A stretch of DNA of 64,000 nt from Novosphingopyxis baekryungensis DSM 16222 (GCF_000420305.1 NZ_ATUR01000003.1:186001-250000), one strand, 5' to 3'. Numbered from the stretch's first letter, positions 53,669 to 63,149 are shown. Translations and numbers: made by a program. The notes: generated from the letters alone by a model not told the origin.

Positions 53669-54670
53669 TCACTGATCGCCCGCTATCCGCACCGTCCGGC
53701 TGAAACCGCTGGCGGTACGCGCATCGCTGAACCGCGCATCGCCCACCTTAACCAGCGTCTCGTTCGGCCCGCGTTCGGCACGCGCGACGGGAACGAGCGA
53801 CCAGTTGAGAAATGCCGCCAGCTGCCGATCCTGCCGCGCGGCCTCTGCCACCGCAGGGTCGGCCATATTGGTGTCGGTGGGTGTTTCGTCCGCGGTCATC
53901 CTGCCGGAGAGCGCATCGTAGCTGGTCCGCCCAAGCGTCGTGCCGCGCCGCCAGATGATCTCACGCCGCCAGAAGGCAATCGGCACTTCGCCAGCCATCA
54001 CAAAATCCGGGCTTATGCCATAAAAGCCCTGCGCCAGCGCGCGCGTGGCGTGTTCCGCCTTCAGGCTGAGCAGGCCATTGGCACAAATATAGACCAGCGC
54101 CGCGCACAGCCCCACGATTGCCGGACGACGCCATTCGGTACGCTTGCGTTTTTCCCACCGCCGGGAAAGCCAGATGGAGAAGGCGAGGATCGACCAGACC
54201 CAGACATCGATGATGAACAGGGTGTCTCCATGAAACCAGCGCTCGCTGAACGGCGCGAGCAGCTGGATGCCATAGGTGTTCATGAAATCCAGCGCCGGAT
54301 GGGTCAGCGTGCCGATATAGCATAGCGCGACAAGCCAGCCGAAGCGTACGGTATCGCGCCCCAGCGGACGGCGGTTCCACTGTTGCCACCAGCGCGCCTC
54401 GGCAGACCGGTCACCCTGTTTGCCCTGCCAGCGATCGAGCGCCAGCAGCAGGCAGGCGAGCAGGAACGGCATGATGGCCACGCCGCCCACACCATGGGTA
54501 AATCCGCGATGATATTGGATGCTTGGCAGCCCGAAGAGCGGTTCCAGCACCACATCGATATCCGGCATGTTCGCGCCGAGGATAAGCGCGGCCATGCCCA
54601 GCCCGGTCTTGCGCTTCAGCCCGGCCTGCCCCAGCGCCCAGCCAGCCAGCGAGTGGGTGAAATTGTCCAC
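53669..54670 (-). CDS. Membrane-bound metal-dependent hydrolase (YdjM/DUF457 type)
   Basis: The 333-residue membrane protein begins MDNFTHSLAGWALGQAG. It has the metal-site motifs ANMPDIDVV and YHRGFTHGVGG of the LexA-binding/YdjM-like family, several transmembrane helices up to about residue 210, and a soluble C-terminal domain of about 130 residues. Substrate unknown; relatives have been linked to phospholipid or membrane maintenance. It lies 15 bases after korB on the same strand. Confidence 0.9.
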   Translation of the reverse strand: MDNFTHSLAGWALGQAGLKRKTGLGMAALILGANMPDIDVVLEPLFGLPSIQYHRGFTHGVGGVAIMPFLLACLLLALDRWQGKQGDRSAEARWWQQWNRRPLGRDTVRFGWLVALCYIGTLTHPALDFMNTYGIQLLAPFSERWFHGDTLFIIDVWVWSILAFSIWLSRRWEKRKRTEWRRPAIVGLCAALVYICANGLLSLKAEHATRALAQGFYGISPDFVMAGEVPIAFWRREIIWRRGTTLGRTSYDALSGRMTADETPTDTNMADPAVAEAARQDRQLAAFLNWSLVPVARAERGPNETLVKVGDARFSDARTASGFSRTVRIAGDQ

Positions 54671-54685
54671 GCGGCTGCGGCGGCC

Positions 54686-55717
54686 CTAAAGGTCGGGGCC
54701 GGGATCCGTTACAGTCCAGGTCTGTCCTTTGCTCACCAGCTTCTGCAGATTGGGCGTCTTGCCCTTGGCGGCTTCTGCCATTTGCTCGACCACTGCGCTC
54801 TCGAACGTTTCGCGCGGATCGTCATAGAGCACGCCGAGCGCCTTGGGAAACGGGCCGAACGGCATCTCGACCAGCATCTGCGCCATCATGCGGTTCTTCA
54901 CATCATGCACGCGCACACCAGCGCCCTGCCAGTCGCCGTCTGCCACGTCGACCACTTCCAGCTTCAGCGTGTCGTTGTTGAGCGCAAGGCCCTTGGTGCC
55001 GCCGTCGAACAGCATCGGTTCGCCATCGTTCAGCCAGAGCTGGCCGGTCGCTGCGTTCTTCTTCTCGGTAAATTCGCCGAACACGTCCTTGTTATAGACG
55101 ATGCAGTTCTGGAAAATCTCGATGAACGCTGCGCCCTTGTGCGCATGCGCCGCCTTCAGCACATCGGGCAGATCCTTCGACACGTCGAAGCCCCGCGCGA
55201 TGAACCGGGCACCCGAGCCCAGCGCAAAGCTGCACGGCTCGGCTGGATGGTCGACCGAGCCGAATGGCGTTGACGGTGTGGTCGTGCCTTCGCGGCTGGT
55301 CGGTGAATATTGGCCCTTGGTGAGGCCATAGATCTCATTGTTGAACAGCATGATCTGGCAGTCGAGATTGCGGCGGACCAAATGCATCATGTGATTGCCG
55401 CCGATCGACAGACCATCGCCATCACCGGTGATGATCCAAACGTCCAGATCGGGGTTGGCCAGCTTCACGCCCGTGGCCACCGCCGGCGCGCGGCCGTGGA
55501 TCGTGTGGAAGCCATAGGTTTCCATATAATAGGGAAAGCGGCTGGAACAGCCGATGCCGGAGATGAACACGGTGTTGGCCGGATCGCCGCCAATCTGCGG
55601 CATCGTGCGCTGCACCGCCTTCAGGATGGCGTAATCGCCGCAGCCGGGGCACCAGCGAACTTCCTGATCGGTTTCCCAATCCTTCAGCGTGGTCGTGACG
55701 GGGGTCATGTCATTCAT
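54686..55717 (-). CDS. korB: 2-oxoacid:ferredoxin oxidoreductase, beta subunit
   Basis: The 343-residue thiamine-diphosphate subunit of 2-oxoglutarate (or pyruvate-type) ferredoxin oxidoreductase has RWCPGCGDYAIL and GIGCSSRFPYYM. TPP binding is GDGDGLSIGGNHMMHLVRRN, and the cluster ligands are cysteines of CPGC plus a later one. With the alpha subunit it decarboxylates a 2-oxoacid to acyl-CoA and reduces ferredoxin, an alternative to the NAD-linked TCA step. GAGAG lies 8 bases before the ATG. A 34-residue membrane ORF separates it from korA. Confidence 0.95.
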   Translation of the reverse strand: MNDMTPVTTTLKDWETDQEVRWCPGCGDYAILKAVQRTMPQIGGDPANTVFISGIGCSSRFPYYMETYGFHTIHGRAPAVATGVKLANPDLDVWIITGDGDGLSIGGNHMMHLVRRNLDCQIMLFNNEIYGLTKGQYSPTSREGTTTPSTPFGSVDHPAEPCSFALGSGARFIARGFDVSKDLPDVLKAAHAHKGAAFIEIFQNCIVYNKDVFGEFTEKKNAATGQLWLNDGEPMLFDGGTKGLALNNDTLKLEVVDVADGDWQGAGVRVHDVKNRMMAQMLVEMPFGPFPKALGVLYDDPRETFESAVVEQMAEAAKGKTPNLQKLVSKGQTWTVTDPGPDL

Positions 55718-55732
55718 GGAATCAACTCTCGC

Positions 55733-55837
55733 TCAGGAATACAGCTTCCAGATCAGGAAGCCGACTACTGCCAGCATCGCGATCAGGGGGAGGACGGGCT
55801 TGGGTTTCAGCTCGTCCGGTTCAATGGGTCCGGGCAT
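55733..55837 (-). CDS. 34-residue membrane micro-ORF between korA and korB
   Basis: The minus-strand ORF reads MPGPIEPDELKPKPVLPLIA, then MLAVVGFLIWKLYS, and stops. It has an acidic and proline-rich N-terminus and one predicted transmembrane helix. Its ATG shares a base with the korA stop (TGATG at 55839-55835) and it ends 15 bases before korB, so it is positioned for coupled translation. It is well below the length most gene callers report. Whether it is made, and whether it anchors the soluble Kor complex to the membrane, is unknown. Confidence 0.65.
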   Translation of the reverse strand: MPGPIEPDELKPKPVLPLIAMLAVVGFLIWKLYS

Positions 55838-57693
55838 CACGACGCGCCCTGGATCGCCAATTCCAGTTCGGCAATCGTGAAGGGCTGTCCGGTCACCTTG
55901 GTCAGCGGCTGGGCATCGATCAGATATTGATCGCGCAAAAGGGTCTTCAGCTGCCCGGTGTTCATTTCCGGCACTATGACCTTATCATAGCTTTTCAGCA
56001 GATCGCCCAGATTGGCGGGCATCGGCCAGATGTGGCGCAGATGAATATGGCTGACATCATGGCCATCGCGGCGCATGCGGCGCACGGCCTGATGAATTGG
56101 CCCATAGGTGGAGCCCCAGCCGACTAGCGCCAGCTTGCCGCCAGGCTCGCCCAGCGTGACATCCTGATCCGGAATCGAATCCTGCACACCCATCACCTTG
56201 GCGGCGCGAATGCCGGTCATCTGCGCATGGTTTTCAGGGCTGTAATCGATATGGCCGGTGCCGGCCGCCTTTTCGATGCCACCGATGCGGTGCATCAGGC
56301 CGGGCGTACCGGGCTTCACCCATGGGCGGGCCAGCTTCCTGTCGCGCGCATAGGGAAGATATCCGCCCTCCGGCACGTCCTCGAGAAATTGCACTTCGAA
56401 CGGTTTGTAATCGTCCATGTCCGGCACCTTCCAGGGCTCGGCAGCATTGGCGATATAACCATCTGTCAGGAGCATGACCGGCGTCATATATTGCACGGCC
56501 AGGCGCACCGCTTCGATGGCGCAGTCGAACACATCGACGGGCGAGCGCGCGGCCACCACCGGCATCGGCGCGTCGCCATTGCGACCGAATACGGCCTGAT
56601 ACAGATCGGACTGTTCGGTCTTGGTCGGCAGACCGGTCGATGGTCCACCCCGCTGCGAGTTCACGATGACGAGCGGCAGTTCCGTCATGATGGCGAGGCC
56701 CATGGCCTCTCCCTTCAGCGCGATGCCGGGACCGGACGAACTGGTGACGCCCAGCTGCCCGGCATAGCTTGCGCCGATGGCAGAACAGATGGCCGCGATC
56801 TCGTCTTCCGCCTGGAAGGTCGTGACGCCGAATTCCTTGAGGCGCGACAGATGATGCAAGATCGCGGAGGCCGGGGTGATCGGATAGCCGCCAAAGAACA
56901 TCGGCAGACCGGCCAGCTGCGCGCCCGCCACCAACCCGAGCGCCACCGCCTCGGCGCCGTTCACCGTCCGGTACAGACCCGGACTTGCCGGTGCCGGATC
57001 GACATGATGCTGCTTGAGCGGACCGGAAATCTCTGCGGTCTCGCCATAGGCATGGCCAGCGTTCAACGCCGCGATATTGGCTTCCGCGATATCGGGTTTC
57101 TTGGCGAACTTGGCGTTCAGCCAATCGACAATCGGCTGCCGATCGCGATCGAACATCCAGAGCGCGAGTCCCAGCGTCCACATGTTCTTGCAACGCAGCG
57201 CTTCCTTGTTGCCAAGACCAAACGGCTTCACCGCTTCGAGCGTCAGTGCACTGATATCGAACGCCAGCAGATCATAGGGCGCCAGGCTGCCATCCTCGAG
57301 CGGATTGACCTCATATTTCGCCTTGTCCAGATTGCGTTTACCAAACTCGCCGGTGTCGGCAATGATCAGGCCCCCTTCGCGCAAGGAGCCGACATTGGTC
57401 TTCAGCGCCGCCGGGTTCATCGCAACCAGCACATCGGGCCGATCCCCGGCGGTATCGATCGCGGTCGAACCGAAGTTGATCTGAAACGCGGACACGCCAA
57501 ACAAGGTGCCCTGCGGTGCCCGGATTTCCGCGGGGAAATCCGGAAAAGTCGCAAAATCGTTGCCCGCCATGGCCGAGGACAGCGTGAACTGCCCACCGGT
57601 CAGCTGCATACCGTCTCCACTATCGCCTGCGAAACGCACCACCACGCGCTCGGCGCTTGCTACGTTGTCCTGATCCTTCAGCGCCGTCGCCAT
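55837..57693 (-). CDS. korA: 2-oxoacid:acceptor oxidoreductase, alpha subunit (gamma-alpha fusion)
   Basis: The 618-residue fused subunit has an N-terminal gamma domain (about 20-190, beginning RFAGDSGDGMQLTGGQFTLS) and an alpha domain with FGGYPITPASAILHHL, SSGPGIALKGEAMGLA and NSQRGGPSTGLPTKTEQSD. The C-terminal part is WGSTYGPIHQAVRRMR. It binds CoA and 2-oxoacid and partners KorB. The long intergenic region upstream contains a TTGAC-N6-GTCAA palindrome. First gene of the leftward kor operon. Confidence 0.95.
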   Translation of the reverse strand: MATALKDQDNVASAERVVVRFAGDSGDGMQLTGGQFTLSSAMAGNDFATFPDFPAEIRAPQGTLFGVSAFQINFGSTAIDTAGDRPDVLVAMNPAALKTNVGSLREGGLIIADTGEFGKRNLDKAKYEVNPLEDGSLAPYDLLAFDISALTLEAVKPFGLGNKEALRCKNMWTLGLALWMFDRDRQPIVDWLNAKFAKKPDIAEANIAALNAGHAYGETAEISGPLKQHHVDPAPASPGLYRTVNGAEAVALGLVAGAQLAGLPMFFGGYPITPASAILHHLSRLKEFGVTTFQAEDEIAAICSAIGASYAGQLGVTSSSGPGIALKGEAMGLAIMTELPLVIVNSQRGGPSTGLPTKTEQSDLYQAVFGRNGDAPMPVVAARSPVDVFDCAIEAVRLAVQYMTPVMLLTDGYIANAAEPWKVPDMDDYKPFEVQFLEDVPEGGYLPYARDRKLARPWVKPGTPGLMHRIGGIEKAAGTGHIDYSPENHAQMTGIRAAKVMGVQDSIPDQDVTLGEPGGKLALVGWGSTYGPIHQAVRRMRRDGHDVSHIHLRHIWPMPANLGDLLKSYDKVIVPEMNTGQLKTLLRDQYLIDAQPLTKVTGQPFTIAELELAIQGAS

Positions 57694-57805
57694 GCCCGGC
57701 CTTTCCTGTCATGCATTGTCTGGTTTCCGGAAGTAGGACAGGCAGTGCAGTTGCGCAAATTAGAAAATCTGTGCCGCACCCAGCCTGCGGTTCACCGATA
57801 AGATT

Positions 57806-57821
57806 TTGACAGGCCGGTCAA
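57806..57821. promoter_or_regulatory. TTGAC-N6-GTCAA palindrome in the korA/hydrolase divergent region
   Basis: TTGACAGGCCGGTCAA is symmetrical except for one central base pair. It contains TTGACA, a perfect -35 for rightward transcription, though no good -10 follows. Operator of an unidentified regulator is likely. Confidence 0.5.
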
Positions 57822-57863
57822 CCATCTCCACCTACAGCTTCAAGACAGGCGAAAGGAACCAAT

Positions 57864-58817
57864 ATGCCGGACCTCTACGTTCGCGACGACGTGCGCAATT
57901 TCCTCCAGATGCTCGAACAGATGGGCGGAAAAGCAGCGCATGAGGGGACGCCTGCCGAGGCGAGACAGGCGTACAACATGCTCACGCCGCTGGCCGACAT
58001 GCCGCCTGAACACCTGGCCGTCATCACCGAAATGCATTGTGACGGACCGGATGGTCGCATTCCGCTGCGCTATTATGATGCGCGTTCCGACCGCGCGGAC
58101 AACCCCGTCATATTGTTCATCCATGGCGGCGGATTCGTCATCGGCAATCTGGACAGCCATCACCCTTTCTGCACCAGCCTTGCCAAGGCGCTCGACCTTC
58201 CGGTGATTGCGGTCGATTATCGCCTGGCGCCGGAACATCCGTTCCCCGCCGCGCCGGATGATTGCGAGGCGGTGGCCCGCTGGATTGCCTCCAATCCAGC
58301 CGCGCTTCCCTTCAAGCCCACCGGCCTGATCCCATGCGGCGACAGTGCGGGTGGCAATCTGGCTATCGTGACCACCATGGCGCTCCGCAAGGATCCGGCA
58401 GAGGTGCCTGTGGTGGCACAGTTCCCAATCTATCCAGTGGTCGATTCGGGCGCGGACTATGACAGTTTTCGCGAATGCGCGGAGGGCTTCCTTCTGACGA
58501 GCGAGACGATGGCATGGTTCGGCGAGCAATATGCAGCTCAAGCCGGTCATGAGCGCAATGACGTGCTCCACCTTTCGCAGGAAGGAATGCCGCCAACAGT
58601 CATCGTCACTGCATCGCTCGATCCGTTGCGCGATCAGGGGCTGGCCTATGCCGACAAGCTGCGCGAGGCCGGTGTGCCGGTGCGGGCCATCATGGCCGAA
58701 GGCACGATCCATGGCTTCATCTGCATTCGCAAGGCGATCCCTTCCGGTCAGGAGGATATCGCCAAACTGTTCGGTCTGATGAAGGAGACGCTGGCCGATA
58801 TCGGAGTGACACAGTGA
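57864..58817 (+). CDS. Alpha/beta hydrolase (hormone-sensitive lipase family)
   Basis: The 317-residue esterase has the HSL oxyanion motif FIHGGGFVIGN (about 90-100), the nucleophile GDSAGGN, and the C-terminal acid and histidine in SLDPLRDQG and TIHGF. It has no signal peptide and is probably a cytoplasmic carboxylesterase. AAAGGA lies 6 bases upstream of the ATG. Its stop overlaps the rppH start (GTGA), so the two are coupled. Confidence 0.93.
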   Translation: MPDLYVRDDVRNFLQMLEQMGGKAAHEGTPAEARQAYNMLTPLADMPPEHLAVITEMHCDGPDGRIPLRYYDARSDRADNPVILFIHGGGFVIGNLDSHHPFCTSLAKALDLPVIAVDYRLAPEHPFPAAPDDCEAVARWIASNPAALPFKPTGLIPCGDSAGGNLAIVTTMALRKDPAEVPVVAQFPIYPVVDSGADYDSFRECAEGFLLTSETMAWFGEQYAAQAGHERNDVLHLSQEGMPPTVIVTASLDPLRDQGLAYADKLREAGVPVRAIMAEGTIHGFICIRKAIPSGQEDIAKLFGLMKETLADIGVTQ

Positions 58818-59293
58818 CCACATCCACCGATCTTCCTTACAGGCCTTGTGCAGGGATCATGCTGGCCAACAGGTCCGGCAAGATCTTTGTCGGACAGCGC
58901 ATCGACAATCCGGACAGCGATGCCTGGCAGATGCCACAGGGCGGTATCGACGAAGGGGAAGACGCCGAACAGGCGGCCCTGCGCGAACTGACCGAAGAGA
59001 CCGGTATCGCGCCGGACAAGGTGACCATCGTGGCCCGCTCCAGCGAGGAGCTGTTCTACGATCTGCCACCCGAACTCTACGGCAAGATCTGGGGCGGACG
59101 CTATGGCGGGCAGCGGCAGAGCTGGTTCCTCATGCGGTTCGAGGGCGAAGACAGCGATGTCGACATCGCCACCAGCCATGCCGAGTTCCGCGCTTGGCGC
59201 TGGGCCGATCCGGACGAGCTGCCACAGCTGATCGTCCCGTTCAAACGCAAGCTTTACCGTGACATCATCGATGAGTTCGGCCCGCTCATCTGA
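58814..59293 (+). CDS. rppH: RNA pyrophosphohydrolase RppH
   Basis: The 159-residue Nudix hydrolase starts at a GTG and has the full Nudix box GGIDEGEDAEQAALRELTEE (about 38-57), preceded by WQMPQGG, and WRWADPDELPQLIVPFKR near the end. It removes pyrophosphate from mRNA 5' ends or cleaves dinucleoside polyphosphates. Translation is probably coupled to the upstream hydrolase. Confidence 0.94.
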   Translation: MTTSTDLPYRPCAGIMLANRSGKIFVGQRIDNPDSDAWQMPQGGIDEGEDAEQAALRELTEETGIAPDKVTIVARSSEELFYDLPPELYGKIWGGRYGGQRQSWFLMRFEGEDSDVDIATSHAEFRAWRWADPDELPQLIVPFKRKLYRDIIDEFGPLI

Positions 59294-59326
59294 GGGGTTG
59301 GACGCGCGTTGACCTTGAGGGACTTC

Positions 59327-60223
59327 ATGAGACCGATCCTCTCCGGGCTGGCCGGCGGCGCCGTGATGCTTGCCAGCCCCGCCGCTGCGCAACTGAGCGA
59401 TCCTGTGCGCGTCATGCTGGAAGGTTCAATCGAGAGCGGCAATGCCAGCGAAGTCGACACCGTCGCCAAATACGCCAAGACGGCGTTTCCCGAAGACGCC
59501 GATGCCATCGATGCGATGGTGAGCGGATGGAAGACCAAGGTGGCGGAGCGCAAGCGCGCGGAGCTTGAGAGCGCCAACCTGCTGGACCGCTGGGAGGGCG
59601 AAGGCCAGCTGGGCTTCACCCGCTCCACCGGCACCAGCAGCGACATCGGCCTGAACTCCGCCCTCCGGCTCAAGCGGGTGGGGCTCGACTGGACGCACGC
59701 CCTGCGCGCACAGGTCGACTATCAGGAGAGCAACGGCGTCACCACGCGCGAGCGCATCATGGCGGCGCTGGAGAGCCAGTATCGGTTCGACGACAGCGCC
59801 TTCGCCTTCGGCCAGTTCCAGTTCGACCGGGACCGCGTGCAGGGCGTGGAGCAGCGCTATGCCGTCTCCGGCGGCCTCGGCTGGACCGTCGTGGAGCAGC
59901 CCGACCTGCGCATCGCGCTCAAGGGCGGCCCGGCCTATCGCTACACCCGCTACCGGCGCGATGGCGACGAGCAGGTCATCACCGGCCTTGGCGCCGTCGA
60001 CAGCCGCTGGACGGTCGCCAGCGGCATCGCCCTGACCGAACAGGCACAGGCGCTTGTGGCCACGGACAACAGCACCTTCACCTCCACCACCGCGCTCGAT
60101 GCCAATCTGATCGGATCGCTCTCCGCCCGGCTATCCTACACGCTGGACTATCAGACCGCGCCGCCCCCGGGCCTGGTCGACCTCAGCACGCTGAGCCGGG
60201 TGAGCCTGGTCTACGGCTTCTGA
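59327..60223 (+). CDS. DUF481 (YdiY-like) outer membrane protein
   Basis: A 298-residue protein with a signal peptide (MRPILSGLAGGAVMLASPAA, cleavage after AQ) and a helical segment (about 35-80) containing a VAERKRAELESANLLDRW stretch. A DUF481 beta-barrel follows, with repeated strands beginning WEGEGQLGFTRSTG and ending VSLVYGF. Role unknown, possibly acid- or salt-related. GAGG lies 6 bases before the ATG at 59327; the TTG at 59309 is less likely. Confidence 0.9.
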   Translation: MRPILSGLAGGAVMLASPAAAQLSDPVRVMLEGSIESGNASEVDTVAKYAKTAFPEDADAIDAMVSGWKTKVAERKRAELESANLLDRWEGEGQLGFTRSTGTSSDIGLNSALRLKRVGLDWTHALRAQVDYQESNGVTTRERIMAALESQYRFDDSAFAFGQFQFDRDRVQGVEQRYAVSGGLGWTVVEQPDLRIALKGGPAYRYTRYRRDGDEQVITGLGAVDSRWTVASGIALTEQAQALVATDNSTFTSTTALDANLIGSLSARLSYTLDYQTAPPPGLVDLSTLSRVSLVYGF

Positions 60224-60246
60224 CACCGCGGCCGCACGGCAGCCGC

Positions 60247-60780
60247 TCAGGGCTGTTCCTCGGCGCGGCGTTCCGCCTCTTCCACCGTGGTGGCCGGCGT
60301 TACCGCCTCGGCTGAGCGGACCGGCTCGGCGGCAGCCTGATCGATCGCCTGCGCCAGACGGTCCGCATCGGAGCAATCGGTCCGGCAGAGCAGCCGCAGC
60401 CGCGCCAGATCCTCCCGCGCCCGCTCCAGCGCGCCGCGATCCGCCAGCGCCTCCCCCTCGCCCGCCAGCGCGGCCACGTCATTGGGGTCGCGCTCCAGCG
60501 CCTCCCGGTAGAGCCGCACCGCCTTGCCATCGAGACCCTGTGCGCGGGCGATATCAGCCAGCGATACGAACGCCTGCTGGAAGGCGGGATCGACCGCCAG
60601 CGCAGTCTCGTACAGGTCTATCGCCAGCGCGCTATCGCCTGCGGCCTGCGCCGCCGCAGCCCGTGCCGCAAGCGCCTGCGCCTGCGCGCTAATCGGCGGC
60701 AGTTCCGGCTTCGATAAACCGGCGCTCGACACCATGGCAAGGCCGAGCGACAGGGCGATGGCGGCGGGAGAAAAGCGCAT
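60247..60780 (-). CDS. TPR-repeat protein, secreted
   Basis: The 177-residue protein has a signal peptide (MRFSPAAIALSLGLAMVSSA) and two to three tetratricopeptide repeats (ALAARAAAAQAAGDSALAID, then LYREALERDPNDVAALAGEG and a third). A C-terminal cysteine pair follows (LLCRTDC). It probably scaffolds proteins in the periplasm. The start at 60780 gives a normal signal peptide. It lies 33 bases after rsmB on the same strand. Confidence 0.85.
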   Translation of the reverse strand: MRFSPAAIALSLGLAMVSSAGLSKPELPPISAQAQALAARAAAAQAAGDSALAIDLYETALAVDPAFQQAFVSLADIARAQGLDGKAVRLYREALERDPNDVAALAGEGEALADRGALERAREDLARLRLLCRTDCSDADRLAQAIDQAAAEPVRSAEAVTPATTVEEAERRAEEQP

Positions 60781-60812
60781 GATGAGATTCCAGATCGTTT
60801 CGCGGTTTGCGG

Positions 60813-61994
60813 TCATTTGGGCGTGAGCAGGGCGTAGAAAAAGCCGTCACTCCCGTCATGAGACGGATCGAGCAACGTTCCGTTCCGATGGCCGCGGCCG
60901 GGGCCCTCATGGGGCATCGCCGTCCAGCCGGCATGGCCTGTCAGAAACCGGTCGATCTGCCCTGCGCCCTCTTCATCCAGCAGCGAGCAGACGGCATAGA
61001 CGATCCGCCCGCCCGGCGCGACCATCGTCGCCGCCAGATCGAGTAGCCGCGCCTGCAGCGCCGTCACCGCCTCCAGCCGCTTGGGCGTCAGCCGCCAGCG
61101 CGTCTCCGGGTTGCGCCGCCAGGTGCCGGTGCCCGAACAGGGCGCGTCGACCACCACGATATCGCATTGCCCCGCCAGGGCGGCGAGCGCCTCGGCCTCC
61201 TTGCCGGGATCGAGCAGCAGCGTCTCGGCGATGGTCGCCCCGGCGCGTTCGGCCCGGTCGGGCAATTGATTGAGCCGCCGCCGATCGGTGTCGGCTGCGA
61301 TCAGGCGGCCACGGTTCTGCATCAGCGCGGCCAGGGACAGCGTCTTGCCGCCCGCGCCCGCGCACAGATCGAGCACGGTCATGCCCGGCTGCGCGCCGCT
61401 GGCCTGGCAGATGAGCTGGCTGCCCAGATCCTGAATTTCCACGCGTCCGTCCCGATAGGCATCGGTGGTCAACACGTCGCTGTCCGGCGGCAGACGCACC
61501 GCATTGGGCGCGGTGTCGATCGGCTCCGGCGCAAGATCGGCCAGATCGCCCAGCACGGACTCGCGGCTCGTCTTCAGCCGATTGACGCGCAGGTCCAGCG
61601 GGGCGCGCTCCATCAGCGCATCGAGATCGCGCCGCACCGGCGCGGCGAAGCGCTTGACCAGCCAGCCGGGGATGGTGCGGCCACTGGCCACCGGTTCGTC
61701 CGCGCCCATGGCGGGCGGCGCATGCCCTTCCCCGCCAAACATTTCCGCCAGTTCGGGCTGGCTGGCCGCCATGCCGAGCATCGCCGCGCGCCCACTGACG
61801 GGCCGGTCGCCCCAGCGGCGGATGGCGTTCCACGCCAGATCGCGCACCGCGCGCCGGTCCTTGGACCCGGCATAACGGCGCGCCTTGAAGAATTGCCGCG
61901 CAATCACATCCGCCGCCGGTCCGCCATCGCGCGCCGAGACGATCACCTCGTCCAGCAGCTCGATAGCCGACTGCACCCGCGCCGCCGGAGTCAC
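60813..61994 (-). CDS. RsmB/NOP-family rRNA (cytosine-C5) methyltransferase
   Basis: The 393-residue enzyme has an N-terminal NusB-like helical domain (about 1-130) and a C-terminal SAM-dependent methyltransferase. Conserved parts are LDLCAGAGGKTLSLAAL, VDAPCSGTGTWRRNPETRW with one catalytic cysteine and VYAVCSLLDEEG with the second. It methylates 16S rRNA (position 967 type) or a related RNA. The pair of cysteines in the PCSG and VCSL motifs is complete. Confidence 0.92.
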   Translation of the reverse strand: MTPAARVQSAIELLDEVIVSARDGGPAADVIARQFFKARRYAGSKDRRAVRDLAWNAIRRWGDRPVSGRAAMLGMAASQPELAEMFGGEGHAPPAMGADEPVASGRTIPGWLVKRFAAPVRRDLDALMERAPLDLRVNRLKTSRESVLGDLADLAPEPIDTAPNAVRLPPDSDVLTTDAYRDGRVEIQDLGSQLICQASGAQPGMTVLDLCAGAGGKTLSLAALMQNRGRLIAADTDRRRLNQLPDRAERAGATIAETLLLDPGKEAEALAALAGQCDIVVVDAPCSGTGTWRRNPETRWRLTPKRLEAVTALQARLLDLAATMVAPGGRIVYAVCSLLDEEGAGQIDRFLTGHAGWTAMPHEGPGRGHRNGTLLDPSHDGSDGFFYALLTPK

Positions 61995-62256
61995 GACCGC
62001 CGCCCCAGGGTCACACGGTTCACACAGTCCAGAGCGGGAAAAGCTGGTCCCTCACAGCCGACGGAACTGGACATGACATGATGGCAACCACGCAGGGGCT
62101 GAGAATAAGAAAAATGCATGAGGACCGCATAAGCAAACTCCGCCCGGTAGGACAGCGATTTGAATCATTGCCCGCTCAGCGTGGCGTGCCGTGGCGTGAT
62201 CGCTTGTTTTTCTCCAGGCTCGATTGGTGTCCGGCGCCAACAGAAGGACCGACAAG

Positions 62257-62979
62257 ATGAAGAGAAAGAAGATGAGCGAAGAGCGCATCATCGCCGTGCT
62301 GAAGGAGGCCGTGGCGGGTTCTACGACCGCTGACCTCGCTCGGCGGCACCGCGTGTTTCAAGCAGCGATCTAGAGCTGGAAGGCCACATGAGGCGGGTTG
62401 AAGCTGTGTGCTTCGCACGCCTTCGCCACCCGATGCGCGTTGGCTGAGGGCGCTTGAGCGCGAGAACGCGAAGCTGAAGCGACTGCTGGCGACTATGATG
62501 CTCTGCCAGGCTGCCTTAACCCGAAGGGCGGCGTCGCCAAGGATATCCTAGCATAAAGGCTCTGACGCTCGCCGCCGGGCCGCAGGAGGCGACGCAGTTG
62601 CAAGCGTGCTGTTGAAATGAGGGCGCCGGACCCGGTGCTTGCCCTGCCGAACCAGCGCTGCAGCCTAAAGTTCGGCGTAGAATGGCATGACATAGCACCG
62701 GATAAACCGATGCAGACCAGCTTCTGTGCCAGCATGAACGGTCGCATACGCAGCGAACTTCCCAATGAGACGCCGTTCATGAGCCTCGCGCATGCCCGGG
62801 CCGTAATCGTGGATTACAACCAACAGAAACCACACTCATCCCTCGGCTACGCAACAGCAGCGGCGTTCGCATCAGCGTCACATCCGGCATATAGCTCACC
62901 CAGCGCGTTTTTCAGGGTCAGCTTTTCAACTCCGGCCGCAGCGGGATTGGCCTCGACCTTGCAGCCTCACGCCTCCTAA
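62257..62979 (+). mobile_element. IS3-family (IS407/IS51-like) transposase remnant
   Basis: The 5' part starts MKRKKMSEERIIAVLKEAVA, an IS3 OrfA, and stops at a TAG at 62371-62373. Further stops and frame changes follow. The 3' part (62617-62979) has [40 protein letters not shown] and [20 protein letters not shown], the end of an OrfB integrase with the final catalytic glutamate region altered (the usual VESFNG reads CASMNG). The middle is deleted. No transposase can be made. I could not define its terminal repeats. Confidence 0.9.
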
Positions 62980-63065
62980 CAAATCAGTTTTTCTATTAAC
63001 TAAAGTCAGCGTCCAACCATTAAACGATTCGCGGCACAAAGACCCACTAACAGAGGGTCGGGAAT

Positions 63066-63149
63066 ATGCAGGGTCAATCGTTCGCAATAGTGAAGCATCA
63101 TGATCGCATCGCTCAGCTTCGCATAAGCCAGCTACGGTTCACGTCATGA
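63066..63149 (+). CDS. 27-residue ORF overlapping the FeeM-like gene
   Basis: An ATG two bases after GGGTCGGGA opens a 27-codon frame (MQGQSFAIVKHHDRIAQLRI and seven more) that ends in TGA at 63147-63149. The ATG of the synthase gene (63146) overlaps that stop as ATGA. The downstream gene has no ribosome-binding site of its own, so this leader may provide coupled translation. Evidence is positional only. Confidence 0.4.
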   Translation: MQGQSFAIVKHHDRIAQLRISQLRFTS

